From Streptosporangiaceae bacterium NEAU-GS5 (GTDB lineage Bacteria; Actinomycetota; Actinomycetes; Streptosporangiales; Streptosporangiaceae): a DNA stretch of 64,000 nt. Positions 46,947 through 55,140 of this stretch are shown piece after piece (the first letter of the stretch is position 1; each line of letters begins with the position of its first letter). The stretch spans positions 744,001 through 808,000 of the forward strand of contig JAGFNW010000001.1 in assembly GCA_017592665.1 (NCBI GenBank), given 5' to 3'. The position numbers and the translations under genes are program-made. The notes under the pieces are model-generated. The model made no database searches, was not told the DNA's origin, and saw nothing but the letters and a program-made list of their open reading frames with translations.

Positions 46947-47025
46947 GCCGTATCCGGTGCCGTGACTGCGGAGGATTTCACAGACAGCTCCCAGCAGAGT
47001 GGCGTTAAGGTTGTCTGGTCGCTGG

Positions 47026-47040
47026 ACGTTCCCCGAACGT
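47026..47040. promoter_or_regulatory. 15-bp palindrome upstream of the acyltransferase
   Basis: ACGTTC-CCC-GAACGT (47026-47040) is a perfect 6-bp inverted repeat with a 3-nt centre, 45 bp upstream of GTG 47086. Candidate operator. Confidence 0.45.
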
Positions 47041-47085
47041 TCACGATGGTCCGTCCGTAGCCGACAGATAGCTGAGCGTTCCCCC

Positions 47086-48939
47086 GTGAGTGACACCCGG
47101 CGCCAACCCCCGGTTCCCGGTTCGCGCGCAGGCGTCGCCCCCGACGCCCCACCAGCGGCCGCCGCCATAGACGACGACTTCGACTATTTCGCCAATCGGC
47201 GACCTGGGCCGGAGACGCCGGACGACGAGCTGCCCGAGGACACGGCCGTCCATCCGGCCGTGTCGCTGGGGTCCCATCCGATCCCCAGCGGGCCGCATTC
47301 GGCGGCTGGGGACGACGGGCTGGAATCGCCGACCGACGACGGATTCCCCGAGCCGCACGCTCCCGAGCCGCCGCCCGAGTGGCTGCCCAAGCGCACGCCG
47401 CGGACGACCGGCCAGTGGGCGCAGCAGCCGCCGGGCGACCAGGCGCCGCAGCAGCCCGGCGAGCGGCTGCCGAAGCGCCGGCCGCAGCGCATGTCCGGGC
47501 AGCCCTGGCCCGAGATGCCGGCCGAGCACCCCTCCGGTCCGCTGCCCCAGCCCCACCCGAACCGCTGGCCGGGCGACGCGCATCTTGACCAGATGCCCGA
47601 GGCCCCGCCCGAGTGGAATCCGTGGCGGCGCCAGCCGCTCGACAGCGACCCGGTGACGGCCACCATGAGCCCCATCCCGGGCGTGGGCGCGATCCCCTCG
47701 GCCATCCCGATGATCAGCCCGATGGGTCCCACGATGAGCCCCGCGGCGGCCCATCCGATGAGCCCGCCGCTCCCGGTCAACAACCCGCCGGGCCCGATCC
47801 CCTCCGCACCGCTGCCGGCTTGGGCGCAGGCCCCGCAGCAGCCGGGCTTCGATCTCGATCAGGAGCCGGCGCCGGCCCGCCGCCCGCGCGAGCCGTTCCT
47901 CGACAACGCCAAGTTCCTGCTGATCGCGCTCGTGGTCTCGGGCCACATGCTGCGCGACCAGATCGGCGCCGACGGCGCACACGCCAACCGCGCCGCCTAC
48001 ATCTTCATTTACGCGTTCCACATGCCGCTGTTCGTCGTCATCAGCGGCTACCTGTCCCGCAATTTCTGGAACTCCAACGCGAAGACCAACAAGCTGGTCG
48101 ACACGTTCCTCGTGCCCTACGTGATCGTCGAGACGGGCTACGCGCTGCTGCGCTACGGCCTCGGAGAGAAGTTCAGCCTCACGATCACCGATCCCGCCTG
48201 GCTCAACTGGTATCTGATCGCCCTGCTGTTCTGGCGGCTTTCCACACCCGTGTGGAAACGGATGAAGTTCCCCCTGCTGATCGCGGTCGCCGTGTGCCTG
48301 TTCTCGGGCTTTTCCGAGCTGAGCGGTGACTTCAGCATGGACCGCTTCTTCGGGCTGCTGCCGTTCTTCGTGCTCGGCCTGGTCATCCGGCAGGAGCACT
48401 TCGAGCTGCTCGGCCGCGTGTGGGCGCGCGTCCTCGGCGTGATCGTGCTCGGCGCCTGGGCCGGCATCGCGTACGTGCTGGCTCCGCGCCTGAAGCTGGC
48501 CCCGTTCTACTTCAACGCCAGCTACCACGACCTGCACCAGACGTGGTGGTATGGGCTGGGCTTCCGGATGGTGTTCCTGCTGGGCGCGGCCACCCTGTGC
48601 CTGGCCGTCCTCTCGCTCGTGCCGCGCCGCGACACCTGGTTCTCCGACCTCGGCGTCCGCACCCTGTACTGCTATCTCCTGCACGGCATCCCGGTGCTGA
48701 TCGCCAAGGACATGGGCTGGCTGGAGCTCTCCTGGCTGGACGGCCCGCTCGGCACGATGGCGATCCTCGCGACCGCGCTGGCCGCGGCCATCCTGCTCTG
48801 CCTGCCCATCACCAGGACGCTCTTCAAGTGGGTCCTCGAACCACGGCTGACCTGGCTTTATCGGCGGCCGTCCACGCAGTCGCAGAGCGTACCGCAGCCG
48901 GAAGTTAATACTCAGGTTCCCGCGGATTCACGAGCCTGA
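47086..48939 (+). CDS. Acyltransferase 3 family membrane protein with disordered N-terminus
   Basis: 617 residues. The first about 265 residues are Pro-, Gly- and Gln-rich and probably disordered. An acyltransferase-3 domain follows, starting at F-L-D-N-A-K-F-L-L-I-A-L-V-V-S-G-H, the helix with the catalytic-type histidine, and F-H-M-P-L-F-V-V-I-S-G-Y, then about ten helices. This fold O-acylates sugars; the F-L-D-x-x-K-x form resembles opgC-like and glycan O-acetyltransferases. GTG 47086 was chosen over a non-family-like extension to 46999. It probably modifies the glycan handled by the neighbouring LCP and GT genes. Confidence 0.85.
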   Translation: MSDTRRQPPVPGSRAGVAPDAPPAAAAIDDDFDYFANRRPGPETPDDELPEDTAVHPAVSLGSHPIPSGPHSAAGDDGLESPTDDGFPEPHAPEPPPEWLPKRTPRTTGQWAQQPPGDQAPQQPGERLPKRRPQRMSGQPWPEMPAEHPSGPLPQPHPNRWPGDAHLDQMPEAPPEWNPWRRQPLDSDPVTATMSPIPGVGAIPSAIPMISPMGPTMSPAAAHPMSPPLPVNNPPGPIPSAPLPAWAQAPQQPGFDLDQEPAPARRPREPFLDNAKFLLIALVVSGHMLRDQIGADGAHANRAAYIFIYAFHMPLFVVISGYLSRNFWNSNAKTNKLVDTFLVPYVIVETGYALLRYGLGEKFSLTITDPAWLNWYLIALLFWRLSTPVWKRMKFPLLIAVAVCLFSGFSELSGDFSMDRFFGLLPFFVLGLVIRQEHFELLGRVWARVLGVIVLGAWAGIAYVLAPRLKLAPFYFNASYHDLHQTWWYGLGFRMVFLLGAATLCLAVLSLVPRRDTWFSDLGVRTLYCYLLHGIPVLIAKDMGWLELSWLDGPLGTMAILATALAAAILLCLPITRTLFKWVLEPRLTWLYRRPSTQSQSVPQPEVNTQVPADSRA

Positions 48940-48964
48940 CGGCCTAACAGCGCAGAGTCGGCAC

Positions 48965-50089
48965 ATGAGGGTATGTGTCGCGACGGCCGTGCACCATCCC
49001 GAGGATGCCAGGATCATGCATCGGCAGATCCGCGCGCTTCTCGATGCCGGGCACCAGGTGACGTACATCGCGCCGTTCACCCACTGCAACATCACCCCGG
49101 GTCCGGAGATCCGGGCGATCGACATTCCGCGCGCCGTCGGCCTGCACCGCCGCCGTGCCATGCGGGCCGCCCGCGCGGCCATGCGCCGCGGCGGCAAGGA
49201 CGCCGACCTGCTGCTCATCCACGACATCGAGCTGCTGATGGCGCTCCCCCGGCGCCGCCCACCGACCGTCTGGGACGTCCACGAGGATACGGTCGGCGCG
49301 CTCGAGGCCAAGACCTACCTGCCGAAGCCCGCACGGCTCATGCTGCCCATGCTGATCAGGCGGCTGGAGGCGCGGGCCGAGCGGCGGCACCACCTGATCC
49401 TGGCCGAGGAGGCCTACCAGGACCGCTTCGCCGGCAGCCACCCCGTGGTGCCCAACCACACCTACGTACCGCACAAGCCGCCGCCCCCGTCCGGCGACGG
49501 CCGGATCGTCTACGTGGGGCACATCTCCGCGGCCCGTGGGGCGGCCGAGATGGTCGAGCTGGCGCGGCGGCTCAAGCCGCACGGGATCCGGCTGGACCTG
49601 ATCGGGCCGGCCGACCGCGGGGTGCGGCCCATGCTCCGCGACGCGCAGCGTGAGGGCCTGCTCGACTGGTTCGGCTACGTGCCCAACCAGCACGCGCTGC
49701 GGATGACCGAGGGCGCGCTCGCGGGCCTGTCGTTCCTGTCCGACCTGCCCAACTATCGCGTGTCGATGCCGTCCAAGGTCATGGAGTACATGGCGCGGGG
49801 CGTGCCGGTGATCACCACGCCGCTGCCGAAGGCGCGGACGCTGGTCGAGGAGACCGGAAGCGGCGTCGTCATCCCCTTCGGCGACGTGGACGCGGCCATG
49901 CGGGCCATCCTCGACCTCCGCGACAACCCCATCCGGCGCGCCACGATGGCCCAGCGGGGCCACACGGCCGCCCTGGAGCGCTTCGACTGGCCGGTCGCGG
50001 CCCGGGACTTCGTCGCCCATCTGGAGGAGTGGGCGGCCGTACGCGGGCGCGTCAGCACGGCCGCCGCGCAGCGGGCCGTCCACGTCTGA
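48965..50089 (+). CDS. GT4-like glycosyltransferase
   Basis: 374 residues. N-terminal V-C-V-A-T-A-V-H-H-P-E-D and D-L-L-L-I-H-D-I-E, then G-R-I-V-Y-V-G-H-I-S-A-A-R-G-A at the domain junction and V-M-E-Y-M-A-R-G-V-P-V-I-T-T-P-L in the donor site. GT-B fold, retaining type by similarity. It begins 25 bp after the acyltransferase and ends 58 bp before the acetoacetate-decarboxylase-like gene, so the three may be cotranscribed. Donor and acceptor unknown. Confidence 0.86.
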   Translation: MRVCVATAVHHPEDARIMHRQIRALLDAGHQVTYIAPFTHCNITPGPEIRAIDIPRAVGLHRRRAMRAARAAMRRGGKDADLLLIHDIELLMALPRRRPPTVWDVHEDTVGALEAKTYLPKPARLMLPMLIRRLEARAERRHHLILAEEAYQDRFAGSHPVVPNHTYVPHKPPPPSGDGRIVYVGHISAARGAAEMVELARRLKPHGIRLDLIGPADRGVRPMLRDAQREGLLDWFGYVPNQHALRMTEGALAGLSFLSDLPNYRVSMPSKVMEYMARGVPVITTPLPKARTLVEETGSGVVIPFGDVDAAMRAILDLRDNPIRRATMAQRGHTAALERFDWPVAARDFVAHLEEWAAVRGRVSTAAAQRAVHV

Positions 50090-50147
50090 GGATTCGGAAA
50101 GGCACGGCCAGGTGGCTGTCCAGCCCGGGAATTGGTCTACTGAAGGG

Positions 50148-50876
50148 GTGCCCAGTCATCTCATCCACGGGCGGCGGATCGACATGCCGGTGGCCGTCCG
50201 CGACGCCACCGTCTGCTGTGCCATGTATCTCGTCAGGGCCGACGCGGCCCGGGCGGTCATCGCGTATTCGGGGCTCGACGTGGTCGAGGTGTTCCGCGGC
50301 CGGGCCGTCTGCACGCTGGTGTTCGTCGACTACCGCGACTCCGACCTCGACGCCTACCACGAGTTCGGGATGGCGTTCCTGATCCGGCCGCCGCAGGCCG
50401 GGCCGCCGCCGCACCGCGGGCCGCTGGCGGGCCTTCGCGATCTGCGCAGGTCGGGCATGGGGGCGTTCATTCATTGGCTGCCGGTGGATCAGGAGTTCAC
50501 GCTCGAGGCGGGGCAGCGGATCTGGGGGTTCCCCAAGGAGATGGCCGATCTCGACCTGCGCCTCGGCTCGCCCTACAAGCGCTGCATTCTCCGCAAGGAC
50601 GGGCGGCTCGTGCTCGACCTGCTGCTCCGCCCGGGGCTGCCGCTGCCGTTCGGTGCCGCGGCCCCCATCGACGCGTACGCGCACCGAGACGGGGCGACCC
50701 GGCGGACGCGATGGGGCATGCGGGTCTCGCGCGTGCGGTCACGGCCGGGCGGCGCGCTGATCCGGCTCGGCAACCATCCAGTGGCCAAGGAGCTGAGCGA
50801 ACTCGGCCTGCCCAAACGCGCGCTGTTCACCTCGACGATCACGCGCGCGACGATGACCTTCGCCGATCCCGACTAG
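50148..50876 (+). CDS. Acetoacetate decarboxylase (ADC) fold protein
   Basis: 242 residues from GTG 50148. The fold is suggested by Y-S-G-L-D-V-V-E-V at about 47-55, V-F-V-D-Y-R-D-S-D-L and Y-H-E-F-G-M-A-F-L-I, then G-Q-R-I-W-G-F-P-K-E-M-A, where the lysine in F-P-K corresponds to the Schiff-base region of ADC-superfamily proteins. Many relatives do not decarboxylate acetoacetate and catalyse aldol or dehydration reactions. It stands among glycan genes without an obvious pathway role. GTG 50112 is an alternative start. Confidence 0.78.
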   Translation: MPSHLIHGRRIDMPVAVRDATVCCAMYLVRADAARAVIAYSGLDVVEVFRGRAVCTLVFVDYRDSDLDAYHEFGMAFLIRPPQAGPPPHRGPLAGLRDLRRSGMGAFIHWLPVDQEFTLEAGQRIWGFPKEMADLDLRLGSPYKRCILRKDGRLVLDLLLRPGLPLPFGAAAPIDAYAHRDGATRRTRWGMRVSRVRSRPGGALIRLGNHPVAKELSELGLPKRALFTSTITRATMTFADPD

Positions 50877-51754
50877 ACGATCGGGGGGCGGCCGAGGCGC
50901 AGCATGCGCCAGGCCGTGCGCCAGGCCATGGGGCGGCGTTCCCCGGCCGGCTCGCGCACTCCTTCGGCGAAGCCGTGGAACCACGCCTTCAGCGCCAGGG
51001 TGGAGCGCTCGCGGGCGATCGTCAGCCCGACCCAGTTGAGCAGATAGAGCGCCGCCAGCGGCCACGGCAGGTTGCGGCGGGCCAGCCAGACGCGGTTGCG
51101 GGCGTTCAGCCGGTAGAAGTCGGGGTGGCGGGTGGGGGGGACGAGCGGGTGATACATGACGGTCTCGGCGTCGTATTCGATGCGGTAGCCCTCGCCGAGC
51201 AGCCGCCACGCCAGGTCGGTCTCTTCGTGGGCGTAGAAGAAGCGCTCCGGCAGGCCGCCCACCTGCAGATAGGCCGAACGCCTGATGGCGCAGGCCCCGC
51301 CGAGGAACGTGGTGACCGGCGACGACCGCTCCGGATCTCCGGCGCGCAGCCGGGGGACGTGCCGGCGCTGGACGGATCCTCCCTCGGGATCCATGACGCG
51401 AAACGAGATGACCGCGAGGTCGGGCTCGGCCGCGAACCGCTCACGGACGTGCGCCGCGACCTTCGAACCGGCATACCACCCGTCGTCGTCGAGGAAGAGA
51501 ACGATGTCTCCCGAGCATTCCCGCACGCCTCTGTTGCGTCCTTCTGGGATGCCGACGTTGTGCGGAAGCCGGATGGTGGTGATCGTGGCCGAACTGCCCT
51601 CCATGGGGGTCGCCGTGAGCTCCGGCACGTCCGCGCCGTTGCCCACGATCACCACTTCGACGTCGCCGTCGGTCTGGCCGAGAGCGGACTCGACCGCCCG
51701 GTCCAGCTCGCCGACCCGGTTGCCCATGGTGAGAATGACGCACGAAATCTTCAC
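50873..51754 (-). CDS. GT2-family glycosyltransferase
   Basis: 293 residues. GT-A motifs: I-S-C-V-I-L-T-M-G-N, N-V-G-I-P-E-G-R-N-R-G, the metal-binding L-F-L-D-D-D-G, F-L-G-G-A-C-A-I-R, and F-F-Y-A-H-E-E-T-D-L-A-W-R, the acceptor-side E-D-like motif. A short hydrophobic segment follows (W-P-L-A-A-L-Y-L-L-N-W-V). It converges with the ADC-like gene, overlapping by 4 bp. Together with the leftward CDP-alcohol genes upstream it may belong to the same locus, but a 152-bp gap separates them. Confidence 0.87.
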   Translation of the reverse strand: MKISCVILTMGNRVGELDRAVESALGQTDGDVEVVIVGNGADVPELTATPMEGSSATITTIRLPHNVGIPEGRNRGVRECSGDIVLFLDDDGWYAGSKVAAHVRERFAAEPDLAVISFRVMDPEGGSVQRRHVPRLRAGDPERSSPVTTFLGGACAIRRSAYLQVGGLPERFFYAHEETDLAWRLLGEGYRIEYDAETVMYHPLVPPTRHPDFYRLNARNRVWLARRNLPWPLAALYLLNWVGLTIARERSTLALKAWFHGFAEGVREPAGERRPMAWRTAWRMLRLGRPPIV

Positions 51755-51906
51755 GCGTCATCGCCTCGACGCGCGGGGAGCGAACGATTTCATGATCACC
51801 GAGTCTGTCTTAGAGCACAAGCCGGGCTTTACTGTCGAATAAGGGTATCGGAACCACAGGCGAACCCCCACCAAACACCGAGTGTCCAGCCAATGCGTAA
51901 ATTTCC
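51755..51906. other. Intergenic region, lower GC
   Basis: 152 bp between two leftward genes, AT-richer than neighbours. It may carry a promoter for the GT2 gene, since several AT-rich hexamers are present, but none has convincing spacing. Nothing else is visible. Confidence 0.35.
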
Positions 51907-52665
51907 TCATATGAGCCGCCGTGAGGCCAGGATGCTCACCAGATGCAGGATCGTCTGCACCGCGGCGATGATCGCGCAGGCCACCACAAGGATTCGTGTT
52001 GCCGGAAACCACATGTCCAAAACCGCCGCCACCAGCACGATCAACGAAAGCTCGATGGCCTGGATGACACGGTGGAAGCGGAGCGCGGCCGCGGCGCGGC
52101 GCGCCAGCCGCAACCGCGACGACTGGATCTGCCCGGCCGACTCCTCGCTCGCCGCCGGGAGACCCGACCGGGCGCGGGCGACGTCGACAAGATCCGTCTC
52201 CGATTTGATCAGGATGGCGCCGAGCGCCGCCGCGAAGCCGAGCACCACATACCAGTCGGGGACGATCTCCGCGGCCCGGAAGCCGAGGCCGATCAGCAGC
52301 GCGGCCTCGGCGAAGTAGTGGCCGACCCGGTCGAGGTAGACCCCGGTGATCGACTTTCGGTCGGTCCACCGGGCCAGCTCGCCGTCGGAGCAGTCGAGAA
52401 GCAGATACAGCTGCACCATCAACGCGGCGGCCAGCGCGGCCCAGAACCCGGGGATGGCCAGCACGGCGCCCGCGGCCACGCCGCAGACGATCATCAGCCC
52501 GGTCACCTGATTGGGCGTGATCGAGGTGCGGGCCAGCGCCCACGTGGCGTAGATGGACAGCCGGCGCATGTAGAGCAGCCCGGCCCAGTGCTCCCCGCTG
52601 CGGCGATCCATGGTGGTGTGGGGCTGGGCAACCGCCCGCAGCTCAGCAACCGACGGCGTCGACAT
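51907..52665 (-). CDS. CDP-alcohol phosphatidyltransferase family protein, motif variant
   Basis: 252 residues with about six hydrophobic segments. The CDP-alcohol motif is D91-x2-D94-G95-x2-A98-R99-x8-G108-x3-D112-x3-H116. The fourth aspartate, the proposed general base in structurally studied members, is histidine here. The family moves a phospho-alcohol from CMP to a second alcohol. Its start overlaps the dehydrogenase gene by 23 bp. With the LicC-like and cytidylyltransferase neighbours, a CDP-polyol donor is likely, though the acceptor is unknown. Confidence 0.85.
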   Translation of the reverse strand: MSTPSVAELRAVAQPHTTMDRRSGEHWAGLLYMRRLSIYATWALARTSITPNQVTGLMIVCGVAAGAVLAIPGFWAALAAALMVQLYLLLDCSDGELARWTDRKSITGVYLDRVGHYFAEAALLIGLGFRAAEIVPDWYVVLGFAAALGAILIKSETDLVDVARARSGLPAASEESAGQIQSSRLRLARRAAAALRFHRVIQAIELSLIVLVAAVLDMWFPATRILVVACAIIAAVQTILHLVSILASRRLI

Positions 52666-53701
52666 AATCCTCTACCCTCGTCCGGACCTCGGCCTCCGAC
52701 AGCCGCAGGTGCTCCAGGATCGTGTAACGCCCCGGCCGGGTGGACGGGGCCAGCAGCACGGCCGCGGTGAACTGGTCGTCGGTGAGCCCGAGGTCGCGGT
52801 GACTGACCGGAAGCTCGTGCCCGCGAAGGCACGCGGCCACCTGGCTCAGTCGCGCCTTGTCCTCACGCAGGAAGAAACAGAAGGCCGCGCCGACGCCGGC
52901 CAGCTCGCCATGGTTCGAAGTGCCGGGAAACAGCTGATCCACGGCATGCATGATCTCATGATCGCCGCCACTTGCCGGTCGGCTTGACCCGGCGATGACC
53001 ATCGACATGCCCGAGAGGATCAAAGATTCGGCCAGGACGGTAAGGAAAGCGTCGGACTCGATGGAGTCGCTCCGCCCGATCACCGCCTCGGCCGCGGTCC
53101 GGGCCATCGCCACCGCGAGCCCGTCGATCGGCTCGCCGCGCTCGACGTTGCCCAGCTGCCAGTCGTCGATCGCCGACAGGTTGCTCACCACGTCGCCCAC
53201 GCCGGCGCGCACGAGCGCGGGCGGCGCGCCGTGCACGAAGTCGAGGTCGACCATGATGGCCAGCGGCATGGGCACCCCGAACGAGCCCTTGCCGTGGTCG
53301 TGGACGAGCGAGGCCACCGGGGAGCAGATCCCGTCGTGCGACAGATTCGTGGCCACGGCCACCATCGGGATTCCGGCCAGCGACGCCGCGTACTTGGTGG
53401 CGTCGATCGTCCGGCCTCCGCCGACCCCGACGACCGCCTCGAAGCTGCCCCGGCGCAACTCGGCGCCGAGCGACACGGCCGCGTCGACCGTGCCGTCGGC
53501 GACGCGGAACACCTCGGCCTCGCCCAGCGAGGGCGCGATCACCTCGGCGATCCGGTCGCCCTGGCCCACGCCCACGGCCACCGCGACGCGGCCGGAGGTG
53601 GCCACGCGGCTGTCGGCCAGCAGCGATCCGAGCTGGGCCACCGCTCCTCTGCGCACCTCGATGGTGAGGGGGGCGGGGAGCATCCTTGCCAGAATCGGCA
53701 C
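52643..53701 (-). CDS. sn-glycerol-1-phosphate dehydrogenase-like (EgsA/AraM) protein
   Basis: 352 residues. The Rossmann-like nucleotide motif V-G-V-G-G-G-R-T-I-D-A-T-K is at 91-103; the metal ligands of the family are visible as D170, H248 (S-R-P-A-S-G-G-D-H) and H264 (S-N-H-G-E). S-R-P-A-S-G followed by a histidine is diagnostic for the G1P dehydrogenase branch of iron-containing alcohol dehydrogenases. It would reduce dihydroxyacetone phosphate to glycerol-1-phosphate, the stereoisomer of archaeal lipids. In an actinomycete, with CDP-alcohol genes on both sides, it may instead supply a polymer precursor. Confidence 0.85.
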   Translation of the reverse strand: MPILARMLPAPLTIEVRRGAVAQLGSLLADSRVATSGRVAVAVGVGQGDRIAEVIAPSLGEAEVFRVADGTVDAAVSLGAELRRGSFEAVVGVGGGRTIDATKYAASLAGIPMVAVATNLSHDGICSPVASLVHDHGKGSFGVPMPLAIMVDLDFVHGAPPALVRAGVGDVVSNLSAIDDWQLGNVERGEPIDGLAVAMARTAAEAVIGRSDSIESDAFLTVLAESLILSGMSMVIAGSSRPASGGDHEIMHAVDQLFPGTSNHGELAGVGAAFCFFLREDKARLSQVAACLRGHELPVSHRDLGLTDDQFTAAVLLAPSTRPGRYTILEHLRLSEAEVRTRVEDYVDAVGC

Positions 53702-53709
53702 CTGGCCTC

Positions 53710-54477
53710 CTAGTAGGTGTGCGCGATGGTCCGCGCCTTGGCCAGGTCGTCGTGGTTGTCGACTTCGACCCAGTCGACCTTCCCGATCGAGGCGACCTCG
53801 ATCGTCTCCCCCCGAACCACCATTTCCTGGTAGCCGTCTTCGTAGTAGAGCTGCGGATCGCGCTCGAAGGTGGCGCGGAGCGCGTCGGCCAGCCGGTCGG
53901 CCGCGCCGGGGCGGATCAGCGTGGCGCCGATGTACTCCCCGTAGGCGTCGGCCGGATCCATCAGCTTGGTGATCCGCTTGAGCCTGCCGCCCTCGAGGGT
54001 CACCTTCATCTCCTCGTCGGCCAGCGTCTTGACGTCGTCGACGGCCAGCAGGATGTCGCTGGTCGCCGGGGCGTCGAGCAGCGTGCGCTCCACCTCGACC
54101 GGATGGACCGTGTCACCGTTGACCAGCAGCGCCCCGTGCGCGAAGTGGTCGCGCGCGCACCAGAGCGAGTAGGCGTTGTTCCACTCCTCGGCCTTGTCGT
54201 TGTGGACGAGGTTGAGCGTGACACCGTGCCGGTCTTCCAACGCGGCCTTGCGGTCGTGCACGGCCTGGGCCCGGTAGCCGACGATGACCACGACTTCGCG
54301 GAGGCCGACGGCGGCGAGGTTGCGCAACGCGATGTCGAGGATCGTGGTCTCCCCGTCGACGGGCACGAGCGCCTTGGGCAACGTGTCCGTATAAGGGCGC
54401 AACCGACGTCCGGCCCCGGCGGCCAACACCATTCCCAGCAACGTGGACTCCTGTGGTCGATCGTTCAGTAGTCCCAC
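53710..54477 (-). CDS. Nucleotidyltransferase, LicC / inositol-phosphate cytidylyltransferase-like
   Basis: 255 residues. L-A-A-G-A-G-R-R-L-R-P at 18-28, T-L-P-K-A-L at 32-37 and L-V-N-G-D-T at 118-123 identify a sugar or choline nucleotidyltransferase; the short length and lack of a beta-helix match LicC and the N-domain of inositol-phosphate cytidylyltransferases. It likely makes a CDP-activated alcohol for one of the phosphotransferases beside it. It begins 39 bp after the DUF5941 stop, and the dehydrogenase starts 8 bp further on. Confidence 0.84.
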   Translation of the reverse strand: MGLLNDRPQESTLLGMVLAAGAGRRLRPYTDTLPKALVPVDGETTILDIALRNLAAVGLREVVVIVGYRAQAVHDRKAALEDRHGVTLNLVHNDKAEEWNNAYSLWCARDHFAHGALLVNGDTVHPVEVERTLLDAPATSDILLAVDDVKTLADEEMKVTLEGGRLKRITKLMDPADAYGEYIGATLIRPGAADRLADALRATFERDPQLYYEDGYQEMVVRGETIEVASIGKVDWVEVDNHDDLAKARTIAHTY

Positions 54478-54516
54478 AGGTTAGTTGCCTCGTAGCCGTG
54501 ATCGTGTAACCCGTCG

Positions 54517-55140
54517 TTAGTCGTTCGTACCGTGATCTGTCGCTTCCACTCCGGCGGCGGGAGTGGCCAGCCAGCACGTGAGGCTCTCCCAGCCGAACAG
54601 GCCCCAGAGGTATATGGCGAGCAACGCGTAGACGGGCTCGACCGCGTGGATCAGGCCGCCGAACGCGACGACCAGCATGCGGCCGTCCCAGCCCAGGCCG
54701 GCCCTCGCCAGCCACGGCGGCGGGTAGACCCGCTGCCTGACCCGGTAGACCGTGTCGTAGTGGTGGAAGGCGATCGCCCCGAGCAGCGCGAACAGCACGC
54801 CCACCGACACCCCGTGGGCGAACCCGACGCAGGCCACGAAGCCGTATTCGATGAGCCGCAGGATCGGCGGCACCAGCCAGTCGAGCCGCCCGTCGTGCCG
54901 GTGCGAGCTGCCGGGCCCGGCCAGCAGCAACGTCACCACCGGCGCGAACACGGCCAGCCCGTCGGCCGCGCCGATGCCGACCACGAGCAGCACTCCGGTC
55001 ACGAACGCCCCGGCGATGGCCGGCGGCAGCGGCGGCAGCTGGCCGGCCACCATGGCGCCCATGCCGCGCGACAGCGGCCCGTCATCCCGGTAGGCCACCA
55101 CGGAGCTGCGCGGCACCGGAGTCATGGCGACGGAAATCAT
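54517..55140 (-). CDS. DUF5941 membrane protein
   Basis: 207 residues with about four helices and a conserved soluble end (Y-D-T-V-Y-R-V-R-Q-R, then P-P-P-W-L-A and G-W-D-G-R-M-L). DUF5941 occurs almost only in actinobacteria as a C-terminal extension of a CDP-alcohol phosphatidyltransferase; here it is a separate gene whose ATG overlaps the phosphotransferase stop by 4 bp. A role as a substrate- or membrane-docking module for that enzyme is inferred. Confidence 0.78.
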   Translation of the reverse strand: MISVAMTPVPRSSVVAYRDDGPLSRGMGAMVAGQLPPLPPAIAGAFVTGVLLVVGIGAADGLAVFAPVVTLLLAGPGSSHRHDGRLDWLVPPILRLIEYGFVACVGFAHGVSVGVLFALLGAIAFHHYDTVYRVRQRVYPPPWLARAGLGWDGRMLVVAFGGLIHAVEPVYALLAIYLWGLFGWESLTCWLATPAAGVEATDHGTND

